DNA from: JAZTYK01 sp045636925
GTDB lineage: Bacteria; Bacillota; Clostridia; Oscillospirales; Butyricicoccaceae
Reading direction: 5' to 3'
Assembly: GCA_045636925.1 (NCBI GenBank)
Contig: JAZTYK010000032.1
Location: forward strand, 1 to 64,000
DNA: 64,000 nt
Made by a program: the position numbers and the translations under genes. This document shows positions 41,871-50,571 of this stretch, piece after piece (the stretch's first letter is position 1; every line of letters starts with the position of its first letter). The notes beneath the pieces are model-generated. The model saw only the letters and a list, made by a program, of their open reading frames with translations. It made no database searches and was not told the DNA's origin.

Positions 41871-43050
41871 TTAACAATTCCTCCTCCAGGGGTGCCATTA
41901 TCCCAACGGTCTCAATGGTTTCCAGCTCCAGTATTCCCACATACGCACCATTTTCCTCTTCCATGCGAAAGCTGCTGCGCTGCACCTGCGCCGTAGGATA
42001 GGATGCAGCATAGCTCGCTTCCATCCGTTGCTGCAAGGCTTCACTCAAAGCAACCACATCGATTTCAGCCGGTGCTGTACTGTTTTCATACTGGACTTCT
42101 GTGACAAGTTTCAAATCAAACTGAAAATCTTTCCGTAGCACCAGAGACCTTGTTTCTAATATCTTATCATAACATGTATAGGCATCTTTTTCAATGAAAT
42201 TCAACGGAATTTTGCAGTTGCCCAGCACCAAATATCGCCTTTCTTGTCTGGTCCCGGTGCGGGTATGCAGGAACGCATCACCGGGTACTGCTGTTCGAAT
42301 CACCCTTCTGGTCAGGATATCTGCCTCCGCCATCGCATGAACTTTAGTAACACCGCCTTGCGCATCCTGAATGATCCCGCTGGCCATGCGCGTGCCTTTT
42401 GTTACCACATCTCCAACCTTTACCAGTGCTTTTCCCTGCAACACCCGCAATTCCTGAATGATTCCGGTGCCATCCGCCACCACATCACAAGGCTCTGCCA
42501 AGGCTTCCAAATCCGGCGTGGGTGCACGTTCCGTTACTTTAATTTCTGCATGTGTTCCATGAACATTGACCACCAGATACGATAGCTTATCGGTATCCAA
42601 CAGCACGTCATTGCGCAGTAAGTCACCATCTATGCTACGTACCCGTGTGCCAAAACGAAGACCATGTTCCGCAAGCAATTCCATCACTTCCCTCTGGCTT
42701 ACATGCTGACACCCGGTTACAGAAATAGACCAGACAAATCCCGAAAGATACCAGACCCCCAGCATGCAAACCATGCCTGCGATCCACAGTGCTTTTCGCC
42801 GCATGAGCTTGTTTGCAGCAAAAGGGATTCCTTTCTTTTTTAAGATCCGCAGCCGCGACATGGTGTGCTTTGCATGGGTACGAAGACGAAAATAGTCTGC
42901 CGCACTGACCCAGGCAGTAAAGCAATCCGCACTGATATGCCTGCTGTCCCACAATCCGATACCCGCCTGCGCACAGCTGGATAAAAACCGTTCCGGCCAT
43001 CCACCGGTAATTTCAATTTGTACCGTTCCTCGCAAAGCATCATACAGCAT
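41854..43050 (-). CDS. yqfD: Sporulation protein YqfD
   Basis: The 398-residue protein has a cytosolic N-terminus (about 90 residues), one membrane helix near 88-108 (ALWIAGMVCMLGVWYLSGF), then an extracytoplasmic region resembling the spore protein YqfD, with ITVTGCQHV-like ISVTGCQHVS and a long DVVTKGTRMASGII stretch. It is expressed in the mother cell in Bacillus and is needed for spore-coat or engulfment steps. ATG 43050 follows GAGGAGG. It is the second gene after yqfC. Confidence 0.93.
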   Translation of the reverse strand: MLYDALRGTVQIEITGGWPERFLSSCAQAGIGLWDSRHISADCFTAWVSAADYFRLRTHAKHTMSRLRILKKKGIPFAANKLMRRKALWIAGMVCMLGVWYLSGFVWSISVTGCQHVSQREVMELLAEHGLRFGTRVRSIDGDLLRNDVLLDTDKLSYLVVNVHGTHAEIKVTERAPTPDLEALAEPCDVVADGTGIIQELRVLQGKALVKVGDVVTKGTRMASGIIQDAQGGVTKVHAMAEADILTRRVIRTAVPGDAFLHTRTGTRQERRYLVLGNCKIPLNFIEKDAYTCYDKILETRSLVLRKDFQFDLKLVTEVQYENSTAPAEIDVVALSEALQQRMEASYAASYPTAQVQRSSFRMEEENGAYVGILELETIETVGIMAPLEEELLSGTDR

Positions 43051-43060
43051 GGCTTCCTCC

Positions 43061-43351
43061 TCAGTTTAGCAACTCTATACTGGCAACGACACCGCTAAAA
43101 CGCAAATCTTGATCGCTCATCGCCGTCAACGTCATACCGCTTCCAATGACACGAACACTCCCACCTTTTACCGCCACACAAATCTGCTCTTCTGTATATT
43201 CCAAAATTCCGCAGTGTCCCTGTATTTCCACCTCACCACCATCCAGCACCAGTCTGGGCATTCCAGTAAGTACGCTTTGCGGTAAATCCAATTCCTCTGC
43301 CGCACGGCGAACCGCTTGCCGCCAGGTCTTATACAACGCTTTGGCTCCCAT
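43061..43351 (-). CDS. yqfC: YabP/YqfC family sporulation protein
   Basis: The 96-residue protein has the YabP/YqfC fold: PRLVLDGGEVEIQGHCGILEYTEEQI, then VAVKGGSVRVIGSGMTLTAMSDQDLRFSGVVASIEL. It partners YqfD in endospore formation. ATG 43351 has GGAGGT six bases upstream; the other ATG at 43357 directly abuts it and is less likely. It starts the yqfC-yqfD-phoH-ybeY-era-yqzL-recO-mutS2 operon. Sporulation-sigma control is expected from homology, but no clear sigma-E box was found. Confidence 0.9.
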   Translation of the reverse strand: MGAKALYKTWRQAVRRAAEELDLPQSVLTGMPRLVLDGGEVEIQGHCGILEYTEEQICVAVKGGSVRVIGSGMTLTAMSDQDLRFSGVVASIELLN

Positions 43352-43416
43352 GGTCATACCTCCGTTGCAAGAAAAATATAGTTTTGTTAGAAATATATCC
43401 TACAGAAAGGAGGCAT

Positions 43417-44568
43417 ATGCCCTTGGAGTTTTTTGCGGAACGACGCACTGACCGGGTCAAGCAGGAATCTGACGCATCTTGGCCCCAACGCCTTTCTGCC
43501 GGACTGATCGGTTTGCTTGCCATCGGTCTCACCGGATTTCGCACCCCGTGTGCCGCTGCAGTCACACGCGGACTCTCTCTTTGTGCCACGACACTGCTTC
43601 CCGCCCTTTTCCCTTTTTTCGTCCTCAGCGGACTGGTGATTGAATCAGGAATTGCGCAGCGTGCCGGCAGGATATTTGCGCCCCTTATGAATCGACTGTT
43701 TCATTTGCCCGGCTGCGGTGCATCCGTATTCTTGCTCGGTGCCCTTGGCGGTTATCCTACCGGTGCTCGAGCTGTTGTGCAGCTGTACCAAAAGCGCATG
43801 TGTACCAAAGAAGAGGCACAGCGAATGCTGTCACTCTGCAACAACTGCGGCCCCGGCTTTTTTCTGGGCATTGTAGGAGGCAACCTGCTTGGTAATACCC
43901 GTGACGGTTTGATATTGTGGCTAATCCACCTTTTTTCTGCGTTAGCAGTCGCATGTCTTTGCCGTAAACATGCTTGTGCAGACAATTCTACGCTGCCGGT
44001 ATGTCCCAGTATGCCGTTACCGCATGCCCTGGTCAAAGCCATAACCGGTGCGATGCAAAGCACGCTGGGCGTATGCGGCTTTGTCCTTTTCTTTTCGGTA
44101 TTACTGTCTTTGATGCAGGAAACGGGGATTCTTTCTGTTGCATCCCGCGTGATTTGTCTGTTTGGATTTGATCCATCCTTTGGAGATGCGGTGGCTTCCG
44201 GCCTTCTTGAGATTTCCTGCGGGCTCGCAGCCTTAACAAAAAGTCTTGCCTCACGCTGCAGCAAAGGTGCTGCAGCTGCATTCCTGTTGGGGTTTGGCGG
44301 ATGCAGTGTTATATTTCAAACCATGCAGCAAACAGAGATGAGTGACTTGTCCCTTTCCTCTGCCCTCATGCACAAGTTTTTGCAGGCAATGATTTCCGCT
44401 TTCCTTAGTTATCTGTATCTCTCCCTTATGTATAGCCGTATACCATATGGTGTGCATCTTTCAAACACGCAAATTATAGGATTGGGCGCGGTTTGTTTTC
44501 TGCTTTTTTCTATCGCCACTCTTGTCAAAGGCAGGAAAAGCCGTTATAATGCAAATAGGAATCGGTAA
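43417..44568 (+). CDS. ylbJ: YlbJ-type sporulation integral membrane protein
   Basis: The 383-residue protein has about eight helices. TTLLPALFPFFVLSGLVIESG, the GALGGYPTGARAV turn, LCNNCGPGFFLGIVG and GFGGCSVIFQTMQ match the YlbJ/nucleoside-recognition-like family required for spore cortex formation in Bacillus. The ATG at 43417 is only three bases after AGGAGG; a TTG at 43423 is better spaced but less usual. The gene is divergent from yqfC. It ends 18 bases before a small Cys-containing protein gene. Confidence 0.8.
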   Translation: MPLEFFAERRTDRVKQESDASWPQRLSAGLIGLLAIGLTGFRTPCAAAVTRGLSLCATTLLPALFPFFVLSGLVIESGIAQRAGRIFAPLMNRLFHLPGCGASVFLLGALGGYPTGARAVVQLYQKRMCTKEEAQRMLSLCNNCGPGFFLGIVGGNLLGNTRDGLILWLIHLFSALAVACLCRKHACADNSTLPVCPSMPLPHALVKAITGAMQSTLGVCGFVLFFSVLLSLMQETGILSVASRVICLFGFDPSFGDAVASGLLEISCGLAALTKSLASRCSKGAAAAFLLGFGGCSVIFQTMQQTEMSDLSLSSALMHKFLQAMISAFLSYLYLSLMYSRIPYGVHLSNTQIIGLGAVCFLLFSIATLVKGRKSRYNANRNR

Positions 44569-44586
44569 GAAAAGGTGGCGAGTTAC

Positions 44587-44793
44587 ATGATTTACGATAA
44601 AGAGATTGACCGTGTCTGTGCCTTTTGCCAGCAGGGCCAAGAGCTGACAGAAGATTTAATCCTTTGCCGCCGTTACGGACCTGTAACACCGGAATATTCC
44701 TGCCGCAAGTTTCAATACGACCCGCTACTACGCAAACCTTCTCTGCGAGAGCTTCCCAAGTCCCGTGTGAAGGCCGAAGACTTCAAACTTTGA
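44587..44793 (+). CDS. Small Cys-containing clostridial protein
   Basis: The 68-residue protein has CAFC, then LC and SC further on, in a pattern CxxC-x13-C-x13-C (MIYDKEIDRVCAFCQQ; LILCRRYGPVT; YSCRKFQYDPL) suggesting a small zinc site. The family recurs in Oscillospirales, with no known function. ATG 44587 is eight bases after AGGTGG; the GTG at 44575 lies inside that site. It is 18 bases downstream of ylbJ, so likely cotranscribed. Confidence 0.72.
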   Translation: MIYDKEIDRVCAFCQQGQELTEDLILCRRYGPVTPEYSCRKFQYDPLLRKPSLRELPKSRVKAEDFKL

Positions 44794-44800
44794 ATTACTG

Positions 44801-44842
44801 ATGCCACACTTTTGACACAAGTCAAAGGTGTGGCATTTTTCT
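44801..44842 (+). terminator. Terminator of the ylbJ operon
   Basis: ATGCCACACTTTTGAC pairs with GTCAAAGGTGTGGCAT (with one bulge) over 44801-44837, followed by TTTT. Confidence 0.85.
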
Positions 44843-44887
44843 TTCGCAATTTCAGACCAAATTGCTATTTATTTCTTCGACAAATTG

Positions 44888-44896
44888 TGGTATAAT
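44888..44896 (+). promoter_or_regulatory. Extended -10 promoter for second MATE gene
   Basis: TGGTATAAT (44888-44896) is an extended -10 box; no good -35 is visible. Confidence 0.6.
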
Positions 44897-44953
44897 TAGC
44901 AATTAGTTAACAGATAAATTATTTTAGGGATGAAAGATACAGAAGGTGTGAAT

Positions 44954-46357
44954 ATGGCAAAAGATAAAGCTTTACAGCAGCAGCATCGTCGACAAATGAT
45001 GCTCAATGATCCGATTTCCAGAGTCATTCCCAAAATGGCAATTCCCACCATTGTTGCCTTTTTGATCAACTCTATTTATAGTCTGGCTGACACCTACTTT
45101 GTCAGTTCTCTTGGCACACAGGCCACCGCCGCTGTCAGTGTCAACGCTTCTTTGGACCAGCTGATCATGATGGCAGGTTCTATGCTTGCCATTGGTGCAA
45201 ACAGCTATATTGCACGTCTGCTGGGTCAGAACAATGACAAAAAGGCCAGCCAGGTACTTTCCACCGCTTTCTTCCTGGCACTTGGTTTGGGTTCTGCGGT
45301 TATGATCTTCGGTCTTACCTTTATGACCCCCATGGTTCGTCTGCTGGGCGCGACCCCCACCTGTGAGCAGTTTTCCATTGACTATGCAACCTACGTGCTG
45401 TTTGCAGCCCCCTTTATGGCTTCCAGCTTTGTCATGAACCAGTGTCTGCGTTCCGAAGGCAGCGCCACCCTGTCCATGATTGGAATGGGCTTCGGCGGCA
45501 TTCTCAACTGCATTCTTGATCCCATTTTTATAATTGAGCTGGGCATGGGTGTTGCCGGTGCATCTCTTGCCACCGCCATTTCCAAGGTGGTTAGCTTCGC
45601 CATTTTGATTTATCCTTATCTGACCCGCCGCAGCCTGTTGCACCTGTCCATCCGCTGCTTTAATTTCTGCCGTGATATCATCAGCGAGATCGTGAAGATC
45701 GGCTCCTCCTCCATGTTCCGCTCCGGTCTGTCGGTGGTAGCCAGCATTTTGCTCAACGATCTGGCAGGCAATATCTCCGACTCTGTCCTGGCCGGCATCG
45801 GTGTCTGCACCAAGATCATGATGTTCCCCTTCAGCATCATTTTGGGCTTCGGTTCCGGATTCCAGCCGGTGGCCGGCTTTAACTGGGGTGCCAAGCGATT
45901 TGACCGGGTCAGGGAAAGTCTCAGTTTCTCTGCAAAAGTCGCGTTGTTGGGCTCCGGTGTCATGGCTGCCATTCTGATTCTATTTGCAAAGCCCATCATC
46001 ATTGTCTTTGCCGGCACTGATCCTGAAATGATTGAGATCGGTCGATTGGCGATTATCCTGCAGAGTATCGCCCTTCCCATTCATGCCTGGGTGGCTGTGA
46101 TCAATATGTTCTGCTCCGGTCTGGGCAATGGACGTGGCGCATTCCTGCTGGCCACCGCCAGACAGGGCAGCTGCTTCCTGCCTATCTTGTTCCCCCTGGC
46201 CTATCTGTTTGAGGCTTACGGTATGGCCTCAGTTCAGGCTCTGGCCGATGTGCTGACTCTGGCCCTCGCCATTCCCATCGCCATCGCCATGAAGAAAAAG
46301 GTCGACTATGCCGAACATCAGCAGTTGGTGGAAGTTGAAGGCAACATTCCCCACTAA
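44954..46357 (+). CDS. MATE family multidrug/cation antiporter
   Basis: The 467-residue protein has 12 predicted helices. The IPTIVAFLINSIYSLADTYFVSSLGTQATAA segment in helix 1 and GFQPVAGFNWGAK in the second half are typical of MATE exporters. It is a different subfamily from the first MATE gene at 2491 (DinF/NorM-like versus VcmA-like is not resolved). ATG 44954 follows AAGGTG. The C-terminal 20 residues are charged. Substrate unknown. Confidence 0.9.
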   Translation: MAKDKALQQQHRRQMMLNDPISRVIPKMAIPTIVAFLINSIYSLADTYFVSSLGTQATAAVSVNASLDQLIMMAGSMLAIGANSYIARLLGQNNDKKASQVLSTAFFLALGLGSAVMIFGLTFMTPMVRLLGATPTCEQFSIDYATYVLFAAPFMASSFVMNQCLRSEGSATLSMIGMGFGGILNCILDPIFIIELGMGVAGASLATAISKVVSFAILIYPYLTRRSLLHLSIRCFNFCRDIISEIVKIGSSSMFRSGLSVVASILLNDLAGNISDSVLAGIGVCTKIMMFPFSIILGFGSGFQPVAGFNWGAKRFDRVRESLSFSAKVALLGSGVMAAILILFAKPIIIVFAGTDPEMIEIGRLAIILQSIALPIHAWVAVINMFCSGLGNGRGAFLLATARQGSCFLPILFPLAYLFEAYGMASVQALADVLTLALAIPIAIAMKKKVDYAEHQQLVEVEGNIPH

Positions 46358-46373
46358 CCCCAATAAAAACACT

Positions 46374-46402
46374 AAACCGGACGGGTCTCCCCGTCCGGTA
46401 TT
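46374..46402. terminator. Terminator between MATE gene and lipoprotein gene
   Basis: ACCGGACGGG pairs with CCCGTCCGGT (46376-46399); ATTTTG follows on the plus strand and TTTAGTGTTTTT on the minus, so it may serve both convergent genes. Confidence 0.75.
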
Positions 46403-46412
46403 TTGATGTAAT

Positions 46413-47480
46413 TTATTTCTTGATGTAAATGGTGCCTTCAATGCGCGTAATGGTATAATTACCACTACGATCAGTCTGTCCGGCGGGGAACTTATTCAGC
46501 ACGCAGCTGCCGTGCAGATAATACAACCCATATCGGCCGGTTTTGTCGGTATTGGTTTCAACGGTTCGCATGGTATCAGTGGTATTGATTTTATAGCTGT
46601 ACGAGCCATCTACTTGAACGATTTCACCTAAGGCAAACTCACCGGTGCCAGGGTCTGCCGTATATTTTTGGTAAATTCTATTGTCATATTCATAAGCAAC
46701 CGCTACCGAAGAAAGATCACCGTTGATCTGATACTCTTTTTTAGACAACAGCCACTGAAGAATATTAGCACTTTCTACCTCGCCAAACGCGTTTTTATTA
46801 AAGCAGATTTCATAAAAATCTTCAAAATAGCTGCTCCAGTTGTCCATGGTAAGGGTGACAACTTGATAATCCGCACCGCGCAAGAAGTAATCTCGAAAAT
46901 GAGTATACGGGTAAGACTCGCCCTCTTTCCAAACGCCTAAATCCATTCTATATGCGCCATCCTTCTGGTACAGCTGACACCGGAAACGCAGTCTGGTTTC
47001 ATTTGAAATATCAATGACCGTAACAGTCGTGTTTTTAGACTTGTCTTCTATTTGTTCAACAAACTTCCAGGTTAAGGATTCCCCTGCAATGGTACAAGTA
47101 TAATCCTGTTCAAATACGGCAGCAGATCGATAGGCCTCGTTCATCTCTTGATTGGGATGCCATTCTCCACACAAGATTTGAAGGGTCCCACTGTAATCAG
47201 GCTGATCTTGGTTGGAGGAACCAGAATTGCCTGAAGAATCAGAGCTTCCGTCATTGCCGGAACTGTTGTTATTGCCAGAAGAACCTGAGCTTTGATTATC
47301 ATTTTGATTGTCGCTTTCCTCATCGGGCAACAGGCGATCCAGTTCTTGATGTGCCCCCTGGCGATCCCCGTCTTCAATATACTGGATCAAGTCACTGTAC
47401 TTTCCGTATCCATCCTTGCCACATGCCACAAGCGTAAGGCAAGCGATCAGCACCAAAACTAACAAAATAGCTTTCTTCAT
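46413..47480 (-). CDS. Secreted lipoprotein of unknown function
   Basis: The 355-residue protein has a type II signal peptide with lipobox LVAC (Cys-20), then a short helix-forming segment, an Asn/Ser/Gly/Asp-rich linker at about 58-93, and a mature domain of about 260 residues rich in beta strands and aromatic residues. No catalytic motif is recognised. It should be anchored to the outer face of the membrane. ATG 47480 follows GGAG. It is convergent with the MATE gene, and no operon partner is seen. Confidence 0.8.
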   Translation of the reverse strand: MKKAILLVLVLIACLTLVACGKDGYGKYSDLIQYIEDGDRQGAHQELDRLLPDEESDNQNDNQSSGSSGNNNSSGNDGSSDSSGNSGSSNQDQPDYSGTLQILCGEWHPNQEMNEAYRSAAVFEQDYTCTIAGESLTWKFVEQIEDKSKNTTVTVIDISNETRLRFRCQLYQKDGAYRMDLGVWKEGESYPYTHFRDYFLRGADYQVVTLTMDNWSSYFEDFYEICFNKNAFGEVESANILQWLLSKKEYQINGDLSSVAVAYEYDNRIYQKYTADPGTGEFALGEIVQVDGSYSYKINTTDTMRTVETNTDKTGRYGLYYLHGSCVLNKFPAGQTDRSGNYTITRIEGTIYIKK

Positions 47481-47600
47481 ATTGCAAGATCTCCTTTATG
47501 AATCCTTGGTTTTTTATTGATTATATTACAATGATGCGTGTATTTCAATTCTTCTCCATAAAAAACAATTTTGGCACTAATGAACCGTTTTTTATAAAAA

Positions 47601-47638
47601 TAAAAAAGCACAGCAGCTTTTACAAACCACCGTGCTGA
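47601..47638 (-). terminator. Terminator of tRNA-Leu
   Basis: AGCACGG pairs with CTGTGCT (with one G-U), leaving TTTTTTA on the minus strand immediately after the tRNA. Confidence 0.7.
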
Positions 47639-47639
47639 T

Positions 47640-47722
47640 TGGTGCGGGTAACAGGAGTCGAACCTGCACGGTTGCCCACCGGAACCTAAATCCGGCGCGT
47701 CTGCCAATTCCGCCATACCCGC
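47640..47722 (-). tRNA. tRNA-Leu (anticodon UAG)
   Basis: An 83-base cloverleaf on the minus strand: acceptor GCGGGTA/TACCCGC, discriminator A and encoded CCA (47640-47642). The anticodon arm is CCGGA-TTTAGGT-TCCGG, giving UAG at positions 34-36, which reads CUA/CUN Leu codons. A long variable arm (GTGGGCAACC-type) fits leucine class II tRNAs, and TTCGA is the T-loop. Confidence 0.95.
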
Positions 47723-47774
47723 GTATTTCATTCAAACAGATAAATTTTAACACACCTAGTGATATAAGTCAATA

Positions 47775-47803
47775 TTGGTTATTTTATTTATTTGTGTTAT
47801 AAT
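47775..47803 (+). promoter_or_regulatory. Promoter for pyruvate-kinase-like gene
   Basis: TTGGTT (47775-47780) and TATAAT (47798-47803) with a 17-base spacer. The AT-rich leader of about 75 bases contains an AATATT-AA-ATAATATT inverted repeat of unclear meaning. Confidence 0.75.
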
Positions 47804-47883
47804 GTATATGTTATCTATATAATATTAAATAATATTTTTTATATACACCTCTGCTTGTTGCAGTGGTAGACAGGAGGTAACTC

Positions 47884-48894
47884 ATGGATTTATTTGCAAC
47901 ATTAGGTCCTGCTTGTGGCAGGAAGGATATTCTGTGCGCCATGTTTCGTGCAGGTATGACCGGTATTCGTTACAACCTTGCGCACGGTACTTTGGCTGAC
48001 GCCGAACCCTGGATCAAGCTTTATTTTGATGCTGCAAAAGAGTGCGGTGTAGAAAATCCCCGTTTACTCATTGATCTGCAAGGCCCCGGTCTGCGCATTC
48101 ACAAAGGTGGTGCTGCCATTCAGCTGCGCCAAGGTTCTGTACTGCATCTGGAACGTGACCTGCAGGCTCCTCAAGTCCTTATTGACAATGCCGAGCCCGG
48201 TGATTTGATCAGCATTGCCGACGGTGCCTTTGAACTTGAAGTCCAGTCCTATGCCCAAGCCAAAGTAATTCGTGGGGGTCGTTTGCTGCCCGGTAAAAAC
48301 GTCTGCATCGTAGGCAAAGAATTGGACTCTCCTCCTCTGACCCCCGGCGATATGGAAGCGCTGAAAACAGCCAAACGCGTTGGCGTCACCGATATCATGC
48401 TGTCCTTTGTCCGGTCGGCCAATGACCTGCGCAATTTGCATCAGGTTATGGACGATTTAGGCATCGGCGACATGAAGATTTATGCAAAAATAGAGACGTT
48501 GGAAGGCCTTTCTTCTATTGCTTCCATGTATGATCTGGCCGATGTGTTTCTGCTCGCAAGAGGCGACCTGGGCAATCGGTTGCCGCTATGGCATCTCCCC
48601 CGTGTACAGAAGCGTATGGCCGCAAAGCTGCAGGCAGCAAACAAGCCTTTCGCCGTAGCTACCCAGCTGTTGAGCACCATGGAAAACAACCGAATCCCTA
48701 CCCGCGCTGAAGTAAATGATGTGTTTAACGCGGTATTGGATGGAGCCGACGGTCTGTTCCTGACCGGCGAGACCGCTGTTGGTGCTTATCCTGCCGAAGC
48801 CATGGATACCTTATCCCGCACCGCACATGATGCACAGGACTTTTTATCCTATCAAAACTGGCTGGCCAAACGCAACGCGCAACAAGGAAAATAA
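47884..48894 (+). CDS. Short pyruvate-kinase-like protein lacking the C-terminal domain
   Basis: The 336-residue protein covers the A and B domains of pyruvate kinase but ends after ETAVGAYPAEAM, without the roughly 110-residue allosteric C domain. Catalytic R29 (IRYNLAHG), K202 and E204 (AKIET) and D228 (ARGDLG) are present. The K+-site Ser is Ala-33 and the T-x-KGPEIR motif reads DLQGPGLR, so Thr, Lys and Glu there are replaced. It is therefore likely a divergent enzyme, possibly not a true pyruvate kinase. ATG 47884 follows AGGAGG. Confidence 0.82.
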   Translation: MDLFATLGPACGRKDILCAMFRAGMTGIRYNLAHGTLADAEPWIKLYFDAAKECGVENPRLLIDLQGPGLRIHKGGAAIQLRQGSVLHLERDLQAPQVLIDNAEPGDLISIADGAFELEVQSYAQAKVIRGGRLLPGKNVCIVGKELDSPPLTPGDMEALKTAKRVGVTDIMLSFVRSANDLRNLHQVMDDLGIGDMKIYAKIETLEGLSSIASMYDLADVFLLARGDLGNRLPLWHLPRVQKRMAAKLQAANKPFAVATQLLSTMENNRIPTRAEVNDVFNAVLDGADGLFLTGETAVGAYPAEAMDTLSRTAHDAQDFLSYQNWLAKRNAQQGK

Positions 48895-48960
48895 GCAAAT
48901 TGCCCAATAATTTTTCTGCATAAAGGAGAATTTTTCAGTTCTCTTTCCATGGACAAACTA

Positions 48961-48989
48961 TTGACATTCCCTGCCGAAATCTGTATCAT
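48961..48989 (+). promoter_or_regulatory. Promoter for guaB
   Basis: TTGACA (48961-48966) and TATCAT (48984-48989) with a 17-base spacer; a leader of about 30 bases follows. No purine riboswitch fits in the leader. Confidence 0.75.
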
Positions 48990-49027
48990 TGAACTAATAT
49001 ATTAATTTAGAATTTGGGGTGGAAATT

Positions 49028-50506
49028 ATGGTAAATGAGCGCTACGAAGAAAAGTTCTACAAAAAAGGAATTACCTTTGACGATGTCCTGCTGATTCCCG
49101 CAGAAAGCGATGTCACGCCGGACATGATTGACCTGAGCACCAACCTGACACCTACCATTAAGCTGAACATTCCTCTGATGAGTGCTGCCATGGATACCGT
49201 TACCGATTCCAACATGGCTATCGCTATGGCGCGTGAAGGCGGTATCGGCATTATCCATAAGAGCATGAGCATCGAGCAGCAGGCTGACAGCGTGGATCGT
49301 GTAAAGCGTTCTGAAAACGGCGTTATCCATAGTCCCTTCTTCCTGTCCCCTCAGCATACCCTGCAGGATGCCGACCGTCTGATGGCCAAGTACCGCATTT
49401 CCGGTGTGCCTATCTGCGAAAACGGCCGTCTGGTTGGTATTATCACCAACCGTGACCTGAAGTTCCAGGAAGATTATTCCCAGCTGTGCGGCACTGTGAT
49501 GACTAAGGAAAACCTGATCACCGCTCCCGTAAACACCACCCTTCCTGAGGCCAAGCGTATTTTGGCCGCCCATAAGATTGAAAAGCTGCCCCTGGTGGAT
49601 GACAACTTTGCACTGAAGGGTCTGATCACCATCAAGGACATCGAAAAGGCTGTTAAGTATCCCAACACTGCCCGTGACAAGCAGGGTCGTCTGCTGTGCG
49701 GTGCTGCTTTGGGCATTACCAAGGATGTTCTGGAGCGTGCTTCTGCTCTGATTGGTGCAGGCGTTGACGTTCTGGTTCTGGACTCTGCCCACGGCCATTC
49801 CAAGAACATCATGGATTGCGTCCGTAAGATTAAGGCTCAGTTCCCCAACATTCCTCTGATTGCTGGTAACATTGCTACCACCGAAGCTGCCAAGGCTCTG
49901 ATTGATGCCGGTGTTGACACCGTCAAGGTCGGTATCGGCCCCGGTTCTATCTGCACCACCCGTGTAGTTGCCGGTATCGGTGTTCCCCAGATCACTGCCA
50001 TCTATGACGTTGCTTGCGAAGCTCAGAAGCACGGCGTTTGCGTCATCGCAGACGGCGGTATCAAGTACAGCGGCGATATCGTCAAGGCCATTGCCGCCGG
50101 CGGCGATGTAGTCATGGTTGGTTCTCTGCTGGCAGGCTGCGAAGAAAGCCCCGGCGAAAGCGAGATCTATCAGGGCCGTCAGTTCAAGGTCTACCGCGGC
50201 ATGGGTTCTATCGGCGCTATGAACAGTGGCAGCAGCGACCGTTACTTCCAGTCCGGCACTAAGAAGTATGTACCCGAAGGTGTCGAAGGCCGCGTTCCTT
50301 ACAAGGGACCTGTCAGCGATACCATTTTCCAGCTGATGGGCGGTCTGCGTTCCGGTATGGGTTACTGCGGTGCTCCCACCATCCGCGACCTGCAGGAAAA
50401 GGGTCAGTTCGTCACCATCACCGGTGCCGGTCTGAAGGAAAGCCATCCTCACGATATCTATATCACCAAGGAAGCTCCCAACTATTCCGCACATCCTCAG
50501 GTCTAA
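49028..50506 (+). CDS. guaB: IMP dehydrogenase
   Basis: The 492-residue enzyme oxidises IMP to XMP with NAD in guanine nucleotide synthesis. GITFDDVLLIPAESDV opens the TIM barrel; two CBS domains sit at about 100-215; the catalytic loop GPGSICTT has Cys-309; DGGIKYSGDIVKA and MGSIGAM form the phosphate-binding and flap regions; and the C-terminal YKGPV and GAGLKESHPHDI motifs are typical. ATG 49028 follows GGGGTGG. It is followed by a hairpin terminator and a HAD gene. Confidence 0.97.
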   Translation: MVNERYEEKFYKKGITFDDVLLIPAESDVTPDMIDLSTNLTPTIKLNIPLMSAAMDTVTDSNMAIAMAREGGIGIIHKSMSIEQQADSVDRVKRSENGVIHSPFFLSPQHTLQDADRLMAKYRISGVPICENGRLVGIITNRDLKFQEDYSQLCGTVMTKENLITAPVNTTLPEAKRILAAHKIEKLPLVDDNFALKGLITIKDIEKAVKYPNTARDKQGRLLCGAALGITKDVLERASALIGAGVDVLVLDSAHGHSKNIMDCVRKIKAQFPNIPLIAGNIATTEAAKALIDAGVDTVKVGIGPGSICTTRVVAGIGVPQITAIYDVACEAQKHGVCVIADGGIKYSGDIVKAIAAGGDVVMVGSLLAGCEESPGESEIYQGRQFKVYRGMGSIGAMNSGSSDRYFQSGTKKYVPEGVEGRVPYKGPVSDTIFQLMGGLRSGMGYCGAPTIRDLQEKGQFVTITGAGLKESHPHDIYITKEAPNYSAHPQV

Positions 50507-50525
50507 TCCTTTCCAACAAACACAT

Positions 50526-50557
50526 GACAGCCGCTCCGTTTGGAGCGGCTGTCTTTC
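50526..50557 (+). terminator. Terminator between guaB and the HAD gene
   Basis: GACAGCCGCTCC pairs with GGAGCGGCTGTC over 50526-50553; the following TTTCT is a short T-tract, so read-through into the HAD gene is possible. Confidence 0.7.
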
Positions 50558-50571
50558 TAAGGAGTAAAGGT

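Noticed and set aside
47477..47731. Reading frame spanning the tRNA gene and its flank
   Set aside because: It is a translation of the tRNA-Leu gene itself; the cloverleaf and CCA are unambiguous.
48895..49027. Purine riboswitch upstream of guaB
   Set aside because: The promoter leaves only about 30 bases of leader, too short for a purine aptamer.
49007..50494. 495-codon minus-strand frame opposite guaB
   Set aside because: It is a shadow of the codon-biased guaB gene; guaB has all catalytic motifs.
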